Positions 19,623 through 28,643 of a DNA stretch of 64,000 nt are shown here, in pieces (within the stretch, counting starts at the first letter, position 1; the number at the start of each line of letters is the position of its first letter). A program made the translations under genes and the position numbers. This stretch comes from Bacillus crepusculi (GTDB lineage: Bacteria; Bacillota; Bacilli; Bacillales; Bacillaceae): positions 1 through 64,000 of the forward strand of contig NZ_JACXXE010000003.1 of assembly GCF_014764715.1 (NCBI RefSeq). The letters run 5' to 3'. The notes under the pieces were generated by a model, which worked only from the letters and a program-made list of their open reading frames with translations, was not told the origin of the DNA and did not search any database.

Positions 19623-21779
19623 TTAATTTGGACTTTTAAATGTGACAGTGACGACCTTATCTGAAATCTCCGCTCCACTTTTGACACTTTGTTTGACAGC
19701 ATATCCTTGTCCATTTGTTTCTATATGCACACCGGAAATGGATGCATATTGGAGGACTTCCCTTCTGGACCAGCCCGTCATATCAGGCATCTTTATGGTT
19801 TTCCCTGCTGTTTTCAAGAAGACTTTCTGGCTTTCAGAGAATTCAGAGCCCGCACTCGGCCACTGGCGTTTAATGGAGAGACCATCGCCAATGACAACAG
19901 GTGTTAAGTTTTTATTTTTCGCTTCTGCTTCTGCCTGCTTCACTTCTAAATCGAGGAATGAAGGCATGGTTTCTTGTTTCACCTTTTGTTCGCCTGATTT
20001 TTTATCGTCTGTTTTTGTTGGTGCGATATTTAAATATAGCAGACTATTTTTCATGACAGGGTTAAAGATTTGTGAAACTGGGGCAGAGCCTGTTTCTGTT
20101 TCAGACAGCTGCGGCTGCTGTACGGCCACATAAACGAGCAGCTTCGGATCATCTTTTGGCGCCATGCCCATGAATGAAAAAACGTAATCGTTTCTTCCCT
20201 GAAGGTAACCGCCGGCACCACCAATTTGTCCTGTCCCTGTTTTTCCAGCGACGTCAAAGCCTTTGATTTGATAAGGCTGACCTGTACCAATTTTCGAGGA
20301 CACAACCTCACCTAAAATGTCACGAACCTTCTTCGCTGTATCAGATGAAATCGGCTTTCCAGCTACTGTTGGTTCGTGCTGTAAAATCGTTTTGTTTGTG
20401 TTCGGGTCTGTAATATGGTCAATGACATATGGCTTCATCATCGTTCCGCCGTTTGCAATCGCAGTCGCTGCTTCGATTTGTTGGATTGGCGTAATGGCAG
20501 ACGCTTGACCATAAGCCGTCGACGCTTTGTCATATTCGTATCTGTAGTTGATTTTGCTAGACGCTTCATTTGGCAAGTCAATTCCCGTTTTGTCATAGAA
20601 ATGGAATTTTTGCAAATATTGTTCGTATCTCGTGAAGCCTAGCTTTTCCTTTGCCAGCTTTGCAAAGGCCACATTTGAAGAACGGAGAACACCTTGATGA
20701 AAATCAATTTTCCCCCAGCCATTTCCGTTGTTGTGGTCCCTTACAAGACCGCCGCCTACTTTATAAGTACCAGATTGATATTTGTCACTGCCTTGGTAGA
20801 CCCCTTCTTGGATTGCCGCAGCGAGTGTAAAGATCTTCATCGTTGAACCTGGTTCAAACGCGTATGAAATCACATCATTGTTATAGTTCGTAATGTCTAG
20901 TTCATTTAAATTAAAGCTCGGCCGCTGTCCCATCGCGAGAACCTTTCCGGTTTTCGGATCAACAACTGTCGCAATGATTTTCTTCGGCTTATATTTTTTA
21001 GCAACCTGCGTCATGCTTTCTTCAAGAAACGCCTGAATTTTTTGATCGATGGTCAGCGTGACGTTTTTCCCGTCCTTTGGGGCGACAATGTCTTCTTTAC
21101 TATTAGGAAGCGCCCATCCGCTTCTGTCACTATTATATGTCACATAGCCGTCTTTTTCTTTTAAATATTTGTTCAGCGCCTTCTCAAGTCCCATCGCACC
21201 TGACATGTCCTTCGTCGCCTCATCTAATCTTGCATAACCAATTAAGTTAGAAGCAAACATGCCGTTTGGATAATATCGCTTCGTGTCTTTTTCAAATGCG
21301 ATCCCAGGAAGCTTTAGCTTTTCAATTTTTTCCTTTGTTGAAAAACTAATGTCTTTCCCGGCTTTACCAAACTCGACTTGGAACGCACCCTTTGTATTCA
21401 GACGCTTTAAGATTTCGCTTTCGCTCATATCAATGACTTTTGACAGCTCTTTTGCTGTCTTTTCTTTATCGACGACATGCATCGGGTGCTTTGGATCTAC
21501 CGTCATTTTCTTGCTCATGATGGCAATGAGTTTATACACAGAGGTGTCCTCTGCAATCACATTTCCATTTCTGTCTAAAATGGACCCTCTTTTGGCTTCA
21601 AGCGTTTTCTTCGATTGATATTGTTCATTTGCCTTGGCAGCTAGAACCTGTCCATCAACCGTTCCAGTAATCTGAATATAGATAAAACGTACAAGGATGA
21701 TAAAGAAAAACAGGGCGAAGCAAATACTCGCAATTGCCGCGCCTCTGTTCATCATTTTATTCTTTTTAGGCATCGCCAT
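19623..21779 (-). CDS. pbpB: Penicillin-binding protein 2B, divisome transpeptidase
   Basis: Essential class B PBP that cross-links septal peptidoglycan, partner of FtsW and DivIB/FtsL. An N-terminal membrane helix (about 15-35) precedes the dimerisation domain and the transpeptidase domain with STMK (FEPGSTMK), SSN (RSSNVAF) and KTG (AGKTGTGQ). Two C-terminal PASTA domains start near PSFLDLEV and MPDMTGW. The start is the ATG one base after the ftsL stop, with GAAGG eight bases upstream, giving 718 residues (B. subtilis 716). Confidence 0.98.
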   Translation of the reverse strand: MAMPKKNKMMNRGAAIASICFALFFFIILVRFIYIQITGTVDGQVLAAKANEQYQSKKTLEAKRGSILDRNGNVIAEDTSVYKLIAIMSKKMTVDPKHPMHVVDKEKTAKELSKVIDMSESEILKRLNTKGAFQVEFGKAGKDISFSTKEKIEKLKLPGIAFEKDTKRYYPNGMFASNLIGYARLDEATKDMSGAMGLEKALNKYLKEKDGYVTYNSDRSGWALPNSKEDIVAPKDGKNVTLTIDQKIQAFLEESMTQVAKKYKPKKIIATVVDPKTGKVLAMGQRPSFNLNELDITNYNNDVISYAFEPGSTMKIFTLAAAIQEGVYQGSDKYQSGTYKVGGGLVRDHNNGNGWGKIDFHQGVLRSSNVAFAKLAKEKLGFTRYEQYLQKFHFYDKTGIDLPNEASSKINYRYEYDKASTAYGQASAITPIQQIEAATAIANGGTMMKPYVIDHITDPNTNKTILQHEPTVAGKPISSDTAKKVRDILGEVVSSKIGTGQPYQIKGFDVAGKTGTGQIGGAGGYLQGRNDYVFSFMGMAPKDDPKLLVYVAVQQPQLSETETGSAPVSQIFNPVMKNSLLYLNIAPTKTDDKKSGEQKVKQETMPSFLDLEVKQAEAEAKNKNLTPVVIGDGLSIKRQWPSAGSEFSESQKVFLKTAGKTIKMPDMTGWSRREVLQYASISGVHIETNGQGYAVKQSVKSGAEISDKVVTVTFKSPN

Positions 21780-21780
21780 G

Positions 21781-22128
21781 TTAATCGACCTTCTTAACAT
21801 CTTTCGATATGCTTAAGCCTGCTTTTTTAGCGGCTTCGATGATTCTCTCTGGTTCACTTAGCAAGTCTTTTTCCTTTTGTAGCTCTGTGATCTTCTTCGA
21901 TTCTAAAGATACTTGCTGTTCTAATTTCTGCACTTCGATGTTGGCATGATAGACAGCAAAGGCTTTAGAAATAATGAGAATGGAGCTGCACATAAGAGCC
22001 ATGACAAACATGACAAGTAAGACTTTTTCACCAAGTGTGATAGAACCTCTTCTTCTAATGACAACCGCTTGGCCTTGCTGCTCTGTTTGATGTTGCTTTA
22101 CTTCTCTTTGGTAAGCCAAATTACTCAT
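21781..22128 (-). CDS. ftsL: Cell division protein FtsL
   Basis: Small bitopic divisome protein of 115 residues: basic cytoplasmic tail, one membrane helix (about 38-58) and an extracytoplasmic leucine-zipper-like coiled coil (VQKLEQQV onward). It forms a complex with DivIC and DivIB. I start at MSNLAYQ because AGGAGG lies seven bases upstream; a longer reading has no such site. Only one base separates it from pbpB. Confidence 0.97.
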   Translation of the reverse strand: MSNLAYQREVKQHQTEQQGQAVVIRRRGSITLGEKVLLVMFVMALMCSSILIISKAFAVYHANIEVQKLEQQVSLESKKITELQKEKDLLSEPERIIEAAKKAGLSISKDVKKVD

Positions 22129-22164
22129 AAGAAACCTCCTTTTTATCATCATCTATGGTGTCAT

Positions 22165-23097
22165 TTACTTTTTTTCTGCAATTCGGAGCTTCGCTGAACG
22201 GGCACGGTTGTTATGTTCCAGCTCTTGTTCTGATGCGACGATCGGTTTTCTCGTGATCAGCTTCAGTTTTGGTTCAAGTCCTTCTGGAATCACTGGTAGT
22301 CCGTGCGGAAGTTCTGGAAGAGAAGACATCTCTTTAAATGTACTTTTACAAATCCGATCTTCAAGTGAATGGAATGTAATGACAGAAATTCTCCCCTTCG
22401 GATTGAGTAACTCTATTGCTTGTTCTAGTGCTTCTTCAAATACTTTCAATTCGTCATTTACGGCAATTCGGATCGCTTGAAACACTCTTTTTGCTGGATG
22501 TCCGCCCGTTCGTCTTGCAGGGGCGGGAATTCCTTCTTTGATAATGTCGACAAGCTCCCCCGTTGTTTCAATCGGTGCTTTTTTTCTAGCTTCTTCAATT
22601 TTGCGTGCGATTTGCTTGCTGAATTTCTCTTCCCCATATTTGTAGAAAATCCGAACTAAATCTTCAAACGGCCATTCATTCACCACTTGCTTTGCCGACA
22701 ATGCAGCTGATTGATCCATTCGCATATCAAGAGGTGCATCATGATGATAACTAAAGCCTCTCTCTGGTGTATCGAGCTGAGGAGACGACACACCAAGATC
22801 AAAGATAAAACCGTCTACGCTTGTAATGCCTTGTTCATTCAGACATTCTTTTAAATATCGGAAGTTGCTTTTTATGAAAAGAATGTTCGCTTTTGAATCT
22901 GCGAGCTTCTCTCGTGCATAATCCAGTGCAGCATCGTCTTGGTCAAAACCAATTAATGTACCTTTTTCTGATAATTGAGATAGTAAATATGAGCTATGAC
23001 CTGCGCCGCCTAGCGTGCAGTCCACATATGTACCGTCTTCTTTGACATTCAAACCGTCAACTGTTTCTTTTAATAATACTGTCTCATGTTGAAACAT
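22165..23097 (-). CDS. rsmH: 16S rRNA m4C1402 methyltransferase RsmH (MraW)
   Basis: S-adenosylmethionine-dependent N4-methyltransferase acting on C1402 in the ribosomal P site. The SAM loop ([10 protein letters not shown], about 27-36), [17 protein letters not shown] and the C-terminal TFHSLEDRI motif are all present. 310 residues, the usual length. It is the second gene of the dcw cluster, directly after mraZ. Confidence 0.98.
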   Translation of the reverse strand: MFQHETVLLKETVDGLNVKEDGTYVDCTLGGAGHSSYLLSQLSEKGTLIGFDQDDAALDYAREKLADSKANILFIKSNFRYLKECLNEQGITSVDGFIFDLGVSSPQLDTPERGFSYHHDAPLDMRMDQSAALSAKQVVNEWPFEDLVRIFYKYGEEKFSKQIARKIEEARKKAPIETTGELVDIIKEGIPAPARRTGGHPAKRVFQAIRIAVNDELKVFEEALEQAIELLNPKGRISVITFHSLEDRICKSTFKEMSSLPELPHGLPVIPEGLEPKLKLITRKPIVASEQELEHNNRARSAKLRIAEKK

Positions 23098-23163
23098 GAT
23101 GTTATGGTCCCACCTTTTTCAAATAGAAATGAATGTGTAGAAAGCTTGCTGCACAAGGGATTA

Positions 23164-23595
23164 TTATATATCAAATCCAATCATGTTTTCAGCAATTTCA
23201 GCAAAAGAATCTTCTTGCTCTTCTGTATATTGTTCCCAGATCGACTTACTCCACAACTCAATTCGATTTGAAACGCCGATGACCACACATTCTTTTTCGA
23301 GTTTTGCATATTGGAGTAGGTTTGATGCGATGTTAATGCGTCCCTGCTTGTCCAGATCGCATTCGACTGCGCCAGAGAAGAAAAAACGGGTAAACGCACG
23401 TGCATCTTTTTTCGTTAGCGGAAGTGCTTTGAGTTTCTCTTCGATTAGTTTCCACTCACTCATAGGGTAGCCAAATAAACATTGATCAAGCCCTCTCGTC
23501 AGCACAAACTGTTCTCCGAGACCGTCTCTAAATTTAGCAGGGATGATCATGCGCCCTTTTGTATCAATCGTATGTTGGTATTCACCCATGAACAT
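23164..23595 (-). CDS. mraZ: Transcriptional regulator MraZ
   Basis: AbrB-like DNA-binding protein with two SpoVT/AbrB-type halves, assembling as a ring in known structures. Both DXXXR elements are visible: [15 protein letters not shown] (about 10-24) and [10 protein letters not shown] (about 80-90). 143 residues, as in B. subtilis. First gene of the dcw cluster. In E. coli MraZ represses its own operon through TGGG-type repeats, and a periodic GTGG array lies just upstream here, so autoregulation is likely. Confidence 0.97.
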   Translation of the reverse strand: MFMGEYQHTIDTKGRMIIPAKFRDGLGEQFVLTRGLDQCLFGYPMSEWKLIEEKLKALPLTKKDARAFTRFFFSGAVECDLDKQGRINIASNLLQYAKLEKECVVIGVSNRIELWSKSIWEQYTEEQEDSFAEIAENMIGFDI

Positions 23596-23607
23596 GATAA
23601 ACAGAGC

Positions 23608-23653
23608 CCCACTTTCTCACCCATACTCTCCACTATCCACCACTTCTCTCCAC
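23608..23653 (-). promoter_or_regulatory. Predicted MraZ operator array
   Basis: On the minus strand GTGG occurs with plus-strand starts at 23650, 23640 and 23630, then TGGG at 23620 and GTGG at 23609: an almost exact 10-bp period of direct repeats. This resembles the known MraZ boxes (TGGG/GTGG spaced by one helical turn). The array lies between the predicted -10 and the mraZ start codon, suited to repression. Confidence 0.65.
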
Positions 23654-23660
23654 AAAACTT

Positions 23661-23666
23661 ATTCTA
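23661..23666 (-). promoter_or_regulatory. Candidate -10 box of the mraZ promoter
   Basis: TAGAAT on the minus strand, with a T-rich but poor -35 region 17 bp upstream. Transcription would start right at the edge of the GTGG array. No better match is seen in the spacer. Confidence 0.35.
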
Positions 23667-23680
23667 CACTGTTTCTACAT

Positions 23681-23708
23681 AAAAAAAAACCCTGAACTAG
23701 TCAGGGTT
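23681..23708 (-). terminator. bshC terminator
   Basis: AACCCTGA/TCAGGGTT eight-bp stem with loop ACTAG, then a run of nine A in the plus strand (T on the minus). It isolates bshC from mraZ. Confidence 0.9.
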
Positions 23709-23723
23709 CATTAAAACTTTATT

Positions 23724-25343
23724 TCAAAGTTTGACAATTTGTTGCTTGTTTTGAAATGAAAATGGCATATTTTTGAATGTTTTGAAGAATTCTGGACCAT
23801 ATTTGTTTAAAAAATACATGATATTCCAAATTCTTTCTTGAGGTGCATTTAGTGGTTTTAAACTATTTTCAATCCGTTCAAAGTCACGAAGGATATATCT
23901 TTCCTTCTCTTCCACACGCTGAGCCACCTTTTGATATACAAATTGAAGCTGGTCTTCAATAAATTTGGCATTTTTATCTAGAAGCTGCTCAAAGCTCGGT
24001 TCAATCTCCAGCGCTTCTTGTCTCATCACGCCATGAACATTTGCTAATTCACGTTTGGCCTGTTGAACTGCTTGAACGAAACTGTCGGGAAGGCTTTGCT
24101 GAAAGTGCGCGTCCCTCTTTTCTTTGACTCCGTTTGTCAGCACTTCTTCTAGTGACAGATCTCTGACTGGCAGTTTTTTGTCAATATGCCTTTCAAGAAT
24201 GGTGACGTGCAGTCTCGGAAGAACAGGTGCCATCTTCACTTCAAAGTATTCAAAAATTCCTTTCAACTCTCCCCAATAGTTGACTTCGCCGTGTCCTGCC
24301 ATAAAAGCAAGTGTCGGGAGGAGGGTTTCTTGCATTAAGGGGCGCGTCACCACATTGTTGCTAAACCTTTCTGGGTGCTCCTCGACTTCTTGCAAAAGCT
24401 CTTCCTTTGTCCACGTAAGCCCCACTTCAGATACAGAAAACTGATGCTGCTCTTTTTCAATGAGGAAACGCTCCTCATCATATTCGTAAAACAGGTTCGC
24501 TTGATGGTCACCAGCTTCAATAATCGGCTGATATCCCGCTTCTTTCATGGCAGCCTGCGTTTCATTCAGGCGAGCTGTGATCGTATCACTCGACTCGACA
24601 ATGTGTTTGAATAGCGTTCGCTCAAGTGGTTTTACGCCTAAATCTCCTGAATTAAAAAGGAGCAGCCCATCTTCTTCAAAGAGATCACTCACAATCCATT
24701 CAAAGAAATCAGTAAACGTTTCTGATTTGCGTAAACATCGAAGAAGCTGATCAAGCAAGTCGTTTGTGTAAGCAGATTCTTCATAGGTTGAAAACACATC
24801 ACGAAGCCATTTCTCTGTTTTCTCCTGCTGCAGTGGTGTTCTTTTTGCAGCAGTTTTTTTGACGTTATGTAACGGCAGCTTTTGTTTGACCGGGCCTTTT
24901 TCACTAGACGTGTACACAAAATTAATTTCATCTACATCATGATCCTCACCGGCTACCCAAAAGACCGGAATGACAGGAACGCCAAGCTCTGTTTCCTTTT
25001 CTTTTGCAAACCGAATAATGGATATGATTTTATGTATGGTATAAAGCGGTCCTGCCAGTAGGCCTGCCTGCTGTCCTCCCACCACCATGACACTCCGTTC
25101 ATCACGGATTTTTTCAATGTTTTGACGCATCGCTGCTGATTCAAACTTTGCATGATATGCGCTCATATAATCAGCTAAAGCCTCGCGCGGGAAGCTCCTT
25201 TCCATGAGATCGTCGTATCTCTTTTTCCATGTGTACTCAGAATGTATATCATAATCAAAAAAAGCAGTCATCTCTTTTTTTTCTTCTATATAATCACGTA
25301 TGAATAAATTCTGACTTCGGATGGAAAGTTCAGTCAATTGCAT
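23724..25343 (-). CDS. bshC: Bacillithiol biosynthesis cysteine-adding enzyme BshC
   Basis: Last enzyme of bacillithiol synthesis, adding cysteine to GlcN-malate to give the main low-molecular-weight thiol of Bacillus. The family is recognised from length (539 residues, same as B. subtilis YllA), from nucleotide-binding-like motifs such as VVGGQQAGLLAGPLYT (about 88-103) and PVFWVAGEDHD, and from its coiled-coil C-terminal part. It is the gene preceding mraZ in B. subtilis as well. Confidence 0.95.
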   Translation of the reverse strand: MQLTELSIRSQNLFIRDYIEEKKEMTAFFDYDIHSEYTWKKRYDDLMERSFPREALADYMSAYHAKFESAAMRQNIEKIRDERSVMVVGGQQAGLLAGPLYTIHKIISIIRFAKEKETELGVPVIPVFWVAGEDHDVDEINFVYTSSEKGPVKQKLPLHNVKKTAAKRTPLQQEKTEKWLRDVFSTYEESAYTNDLLDQLLRCLRKSETFTDFFEWIVSDLFEEDGLLLFNSGDLGVKPLERTLFKHIVESSDTITARLNETQAAMKEAGYQPIIEAGDHQANLFYEYDEERFLIEKEQHQFSVSEVGLTWTKEELLQEVEEHPERFSNNVVTRPLMQETLLPTLAFMAGHGEVNYWGELKGIFEYFEVKMAPVLPRLHVTILERHIDKKLPVRDLSLEEVLTNGVKEKRDAHFQQSLPDSFVQAVQQAKRELANVHGVMRQEALEIEPSFEQLLDKNAKFIEDQLQFVYQKVAQRVEEKERYILRDFERIENSLKPLNAPQERIWNIMYFLNKYGPEFFKTFKNMPFSFQNKQQIVKL

Positions 25344-25408
25344 GTTTAGAACTTCCTTTCTTCAATAAATAGTTAGTTTCCCGAAAAAAGTATAGCATGT
25401 AAATGAGT

Positions 25409-26317
25409 TCACTCAAAAGATTTTGTTTGCTTTTTTTCCAATACTTCCAAGCTTCTATTGAAGAAAGTAAGATGTGGTGCCTGAATCTCTTGAACTTGAG
25501 CCTGTTTTAAAAGATAGCCAAGGATGGCTTTTCTTTCGGTTTGGCGGCCATTAACGATATCTTGCAGCATCGACGATTGATTAGCGGCCGTCTTCTCACA
25601 AATAGAGACCACATGGGACCAGAGCCGCTCTTTTTCAGACAAGCCCAAAATGGAAACAGCTTCTTCAAATGCGCATTTCATCATGTGTTCATATGAGGGA
25701 TTTGCGATCAGTTCCCCATTTTTCACATGTAATAAAGCCGTCAGCGGGTTAATGCACACATTGACAAGCAGTTTTTCCTCGAGCACCTTTTTCCATTCAT
25801 CTGTATAGACCATCTGAAAATGGGAAGATGCTATATTCAATGCATTCCTCACATCTGCTGTTTCCTTATGATGAAATGCCCCCCATTTGATCACACCAAT
25901 ACCTGTATGGTGAACTGCATGATCTGACACCTTCATGGCCCCGTGCTCTACCACACCTATATATAATTGATGCGGCGTTTCCCAATTCTTTAAATCGAAT
26001 AGGTGGGCCATTCCGTTCTGCAAAAATAAGATCCGCTGACGAGGTAATGTCGATAATTCATCGAGTACATCTTGCAAATGATGATATTTTACCGTCACAA
26101 TGAGCAGATCACATATTTCTGTTATCCCTGTCTGTGCATGGGCAGCCGTCTGAAATGTTTCTCCTCCTACCGTTCGCTTAATTCCTGATGCTCGAATCTT
26201 TTCTGCCTGCTTGTTTCTTCTTGTAAAGACAGTGATATCATGATGCTGTGATAAATAACTAGCACAAAGCAGACCAATCGCACCGCCGCCAATGATTCCA
26301 ATTTTCAACTGCCGCAC
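25409..26317 (-). CDS. panE: 2-dehydropantoate 2-reductase family protein (YlbQ/PanE)
   Basis: NADPH-dependent reductase that converts ketopantoate to pantoate for coenzyme A synthesis. The Rossmann motif GIIGGGAIGLLCASYL is at 7-22, followed by LLIVTVKYHHL and the catalytic-lysine helix region KVLEEKLLVNVCINPLTALL near 180. 302 residues, close to B. subtilis YlbQ (298). Family assignment is sound; exact substrate is inferred from the position next to bshC, as in B. subtilis. Confidence 0.85.
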   Translation of the reverse strand: MRQLKIGIIGGGAIGLLCASYLSQHHDITVFTRRNKQAEKIRASGIKRTVGGETFQTAAHAQTGITEICDLLIVTVKYHHLQDVLDELSTLPRQRILFLQNGMAHLFDLKNWETPHQLYIGVVEHGAMKVSDHAVHHTGIGVIKWGAFHHKETADVRNALNIASSHFQMVYTDEWKKVLEEKLLVNVCINPLTALLHVKNGELIANPSYEHMMKCAFEEAVSILGLSEKERLWSHVVSICEKTAANQSSMLQDIVNGRQTERKAILGYLLKQAQVQEIQAPHLTFFNRSLEVLEKKQTKSFE

Positions 26318-26399
26318 TTCCCTTTTTCTGTTTACTTCATCATATCCACTATTTTAACAGTTTCATGTCATGATGCAAAAAGCAGAGGACGCACTATGA

Positions 26400-26428
26400 T
26401 TGAATTTTTTTAATTTAAAAACTATAAT
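26400..26428 (+). promoter_or_regulatory. Predicted sigma-A promoter for ylbP
   Basis: TTGAAT, 17-bp A/T-rich spacer, perfect TATAAT. It lies about 90 bp before the ylbP start codon, leaving a sizeable untranslated leader. Confidence 0.7.
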
Positions 26429-26518
26429 AATAAGTGTAAAAACTTTTTTAGGCGGATGGGATGAAAACGCCTTCAATGACATCACTGTCGACATTATGTG
26501 TGTAAGGGGGAAGATCAC

Positions 26519-26998
26519 ATGGCACAAGTAAAACGTCTTCTAATTAATTACAAAACGTTAGAGGAATTTAAACAATTTAAGGAATATGGCATTCAAGAGC
26601 TGTCCATGCTTGAAGACCTTGAAAGCAATATGATTGAAAATGACAGCAACTCTCCATTTTATGGGATTTATTTCGGAGATAAGCTTGTGGCACGTATGAG
26701 CCTATATCAAGTGGATGGCTCGACGACGACGTATTTTGACCATAACCATGATTATTTAGAGCTATGGAAGCTAGAAGTGCTTCCTGGGTATCAACGCAAA
26801 GGGTATGGCGAAGCACTTGTTGAATTCGCCAAATCTTTCGGATTGCCGATTCGAACGGCTCCACGCGTCAAATCTGCCGGTTTTTGGGATAAGATGGGCT
26901 TTGAAGCAGTGAAATATGATATGGAACGCGATAAAGGTGAAAATCCACTCATCTGGGAGCCTGCTCATATCCAAAAAAATACAGGTGAATCCGCTTAA
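26519..26998 (+). CDS. ylbP: GNAT family N-acetyltransferase YlbP
   Basis: 159-residue acetyltransferase of the GNAT fold. The acetyl-CoA loop is visible as VLPGYQRKGYGEALV (Q/RxxGxG/A type), followed by FWDKMGFEAV in the usual C-terminal position. The substrate is unknown. ATG start with AAGGGGG eight bases upstream; an in-frame GTG 21 bases earlier lacks a site. It has its own promoter and converges on ylbO. Confidence 0.9.
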   Translation: MAQVKRLLINYKTLEEFKQFKEYGIQELSMLEDLESNMIENDSNSPFYGIYFGDKLVARMSLYQVDGSTTTYFDHNHDYLELWKLEVLPGYQRKGYGEALVEFAKSFGLPIRTAPRVKSAGFWDKMGFEAVKYDMERDKGENPLIWEPAHIQKNTGESA

Positions 26999-27009
26999 TG
27001 ATCGATGAC

Positions 27010-27044
27010 AAAACGCCCCTCCTTTTATGTGTGAGGGGCGTTTT
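27010..27044. terminator. Bidirectional terminator between ylbP and ylbO
   Basis: Perfect 12-bp stem AAAACGCCCCTC/GAGGGGCGTTTT with an 11-base loop; A-rich on one side and T-rich on the other, serving both convergent genes. Confidence 0.9.
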
Positions 27045-27045
27045 C

Positions 27046-27585
27046 TTATTTTGCGTAGTCTTTTAAGCTGATATTCTGTTTGACTCTTTCAACAATCCCA
27101 ATGAGTGCCCGGTAATCTTCTTCTGTCATTTTCAATTGGCGCTTTAAGTGTTCATTTTCTTCTGTGAGTGACTTTAATTGATGATGTGCATCCTTTAGTT
27201 CCTCGCGTAAATAAGCGGGACCAGAGGGCTCTTTCTCAAGCTGCTCTAAAAACTGAATCACTTCTCGAAGGGTCAATTCAGCATGATCCGAAGATGTCTT
27301 CTCTTCTATTGTCAACGCATGCTGTGGTAAACCTGAGGAATGAATACCGATCTTTTTACGCAGTTCTTTTCGCTGTTTTTTCGCGAGCTCAATGCCTGCT
27401 TGGTATTGTTTTCTCACGTAAGAATTCCACCTAAATCCACATGCTGCAGCTGTCCTTGATAGTGCTTTCCCGACTTCTTCAAATGCGGAAAGCTGGGTCC
27501 CTCCATCACGAATGTGCCTTAAGACGACTTCTGCTAAAAGTAAATCTTCATCTTGTGTCCATGCGTCCTGCCTTGTCATCGTCAA
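27046..27585 (-). CDS. ylbO: RsfA-family transcription regulator YlbO
   Basis: 179-residue regulator of the RsfA family, known as a forespore regulator family in B. subtilis. The N-terminal Myb-like DNA-binding domain begins [19 protein letters not shown] and includes [11 protein letters not shown]; the C-terminal half (about 110-170) is a Leu/Glu-rich coiled coil, probably for dimerisation. TTG start, chosen for GGGGGG eight bases upstream; the ATG two codons later is the alternative. Targets unknown. Confidence 0.88.
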   Translation of the reverse strand: MTMTRQDAWTQDEDLLLAEVVLRHIRDGGTQLSAFEEVGKALSRTAAACGFRWNSYVRKQYQAGIELAKKQRKELRKKIGIHSSGLPQHALTIEEKTSSDHAELTLREVIQFLEQLEKEPSGPAYLREELKDAHHQLKSLTEENEHLKRQLKMTEEDYRALIGIVERVKQNISLKDYAK

Positions 27586-27680
27586 TTAATCATCCCCCCT
27601 GAATCTGAATACCACATCATATGCGCTTACTAGAGTAGATAGACTATTTACAGGAGAGAAACCTAAAAAATAGACAAATA

Positions 27681-27716
27681 AAAAAACGCAAGGGAAGATT
27701 CCCTCACGCTTTTTTA
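27681..27716 (-). terminator. rpmF terminator
   Basis: Stem AGGGAA/TTCCCT extended through GC pairs and flanking A6/T6 runs, with the T tract on the minus strand. It closes the ylbN-rpmF transcript. Confidence 0.8.
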
Positions 27717-27723
27717 TCAAGAA

Positions 27724-27897
27724 TTAATTGCTTTTTACGTCTTTGCCTTTGTATGTTCCGCAAGATTTGCAGACACGATGAGAAATTTTCATTTCACCGC
27801 ATTCTGGGCAAGCTACCATACCAGGTACTTGTAGTTTGAAATGCGTACGACGCAATCTTTTTTTCATTTTAGAAGTTCTTCTAAAAGGTACAGCCAT
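27724..27897 (-). CDS. rpmF: 50S ribosomal protein L32
   Basis: 57-residue ribosomal protein of the zinc-ribbon type: [11 protein letters not shown] terminus, then CPECGE and CKSCGTY supply four cysteines. The start MAVPFRR is set by GGAGGTG six bases upstream; a reading three codons longer begins inside the leader. Cotranscribed with ylbN upstream from a consensus promoter, an arrangement conserved widely in bacteria (yceD-rpmF). Confidence 0.98.
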   Translation of the reverse strand: MAVPFRRTSKMKKRLRRTHFKLQVPGMVACPECGEMKISHRVCKSCGTYKGKDVKSN

Positions 27898-27918
27898 TAT
27901 TCCCACCTCCTTAAAGAG

Positions 27919-28437
27919 TTAAGATTCATTATTTTCTTCTAAGAGCTTCTTCAAGCCTTCCAGACGCGGATCAATTCGGTTTTGATGTGCATCTTCCGAA
28001 ATGACCGCCCAGTCATTCCCTTCCTGTGGTGCAGCACCTTTTACGTCTGTTTGGTCGCAAAAGATTTGCATCGGCACTTCAAGAAGTATTTCTTCCTTGA
28101 CTAAAGGCGTTAAGTCGATGATATCGTCTTCTACAATAGAAACGTCTTCATCTTCTATATCGTCTGTCTTATGAAGTACAAATAGTTCTTTCGTTGAAAT
28201 CGCAAATGGATAATTTACATCAACAAGCGTTCTTGAACAAGGCAATGTCATTTCACCTGTGATGGTTAAATCAAATGCGACTTGCTTTGATTCGATCACT
28301 CCAGTCCCTTTCACCTCTACTGGTGAAATGCGACGTATATCTGAATGAAGGCTAGTAAGTTCATTTAAGTCAACCGTCTCATGAAAATCGAAGCTGTTTT
28401 TAGCTTTTTGATGTAACTGATAAACTGTCCATTTCAA
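27919..28437 (-). CDS. ylbN: DUF177/YceD family protein YlbN
   Basis: 172-residue acidic protein of the DUF177 (YceD) family, almost always encoded ahead of rpmF and thought to assist 23S rRNA or ribosome assembly. Recognisable are CSRTLVDVNYPF and the acidic stretch DDIEDEDVSIVEDDIIDL followed by EILLEVPM. The start is TTG (then KWTVYQLH) behind AGAGGTG; the longer in-frame reading starts upstream of the ribosome site. Confidence 0.93.
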   Translation of the reverse strand: MKWTVYQLHQKAKNSFDFHETVDLNELTSLHSDIRRISPVEVKGTGVIESKQVAFDLTITGEMTLPCSRTLVDVNYPFAISTKELFVLHKTDDIEDEDVSIVEDDIIDLTPLVKEEILLEVPMQIFCDQTDVKGAAPQEGNDWAVISEDAHQNRIDPRLEGLKKLLEENNES

Positions 28438-28466
28438 TTGTATCACCTCTAAGAGCAACAAACATG

Positions 28467-28495
28467 ATTATAGCTTTCATCATGCTATTTGTCAA
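28467..28495 (-). promoter_or_regulatory. Consensus sigma-A promoter for ylbN-rpmF
   Basis: TTGACA, 17-bp spacer, TATAAT on the minus strand: a perfect match to consensus, fitting high expression of a ribosomal protein gene. The leader is short, about 23 bases to the start codon. Confidence 0.92.
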
Positions 28496-28535
28496 TATTT
28501 TTTCTTTACAGTCCTTTGTGATGGCAACTGGTTGT

Positions 28536-28564
28536 TTGACATCAGTTCCAGGAATGCCTACACT
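28536..28564 (+). promoter_or_regulatory. Predicted sigma-A promoter for ylbM
   Basis: TTGACA, 17-bp spacer, TACACT on the plus strand, divergent from the ylbN promoter 40 bp away. Predicted start of transcription near 28571. Confidence 0.65.
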
Positions 28565-28590
28565 GAAAAAAATGAGCTTCATTTTTCCCT

Positions 28591-28607
28591 TATGCTACTG
28601 TAGCATA
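28591..28607. repeat. 17-bp palindrome in the ylbM leader
   Basis: Perfect palindrome TATGCTAC-T-GTAGCATA about 20-36 bases into the predicted ylbM transcript. There is no T tract, so it is not a terminator. It could be an operator for a dimeric repressor or an RNA hairpin near the start. Confidence 0.6.
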
Positions 28608-28643
28608 GACCATTTCACCATAGCAAGAAAGGCGGGACATCTA

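Noticed and set aside
28464-28643. 60-codon upstream extension of ylbM
   Set aside because: It runs through the predicted promoter and the palindrome; family members start at KATGVVVEYN.
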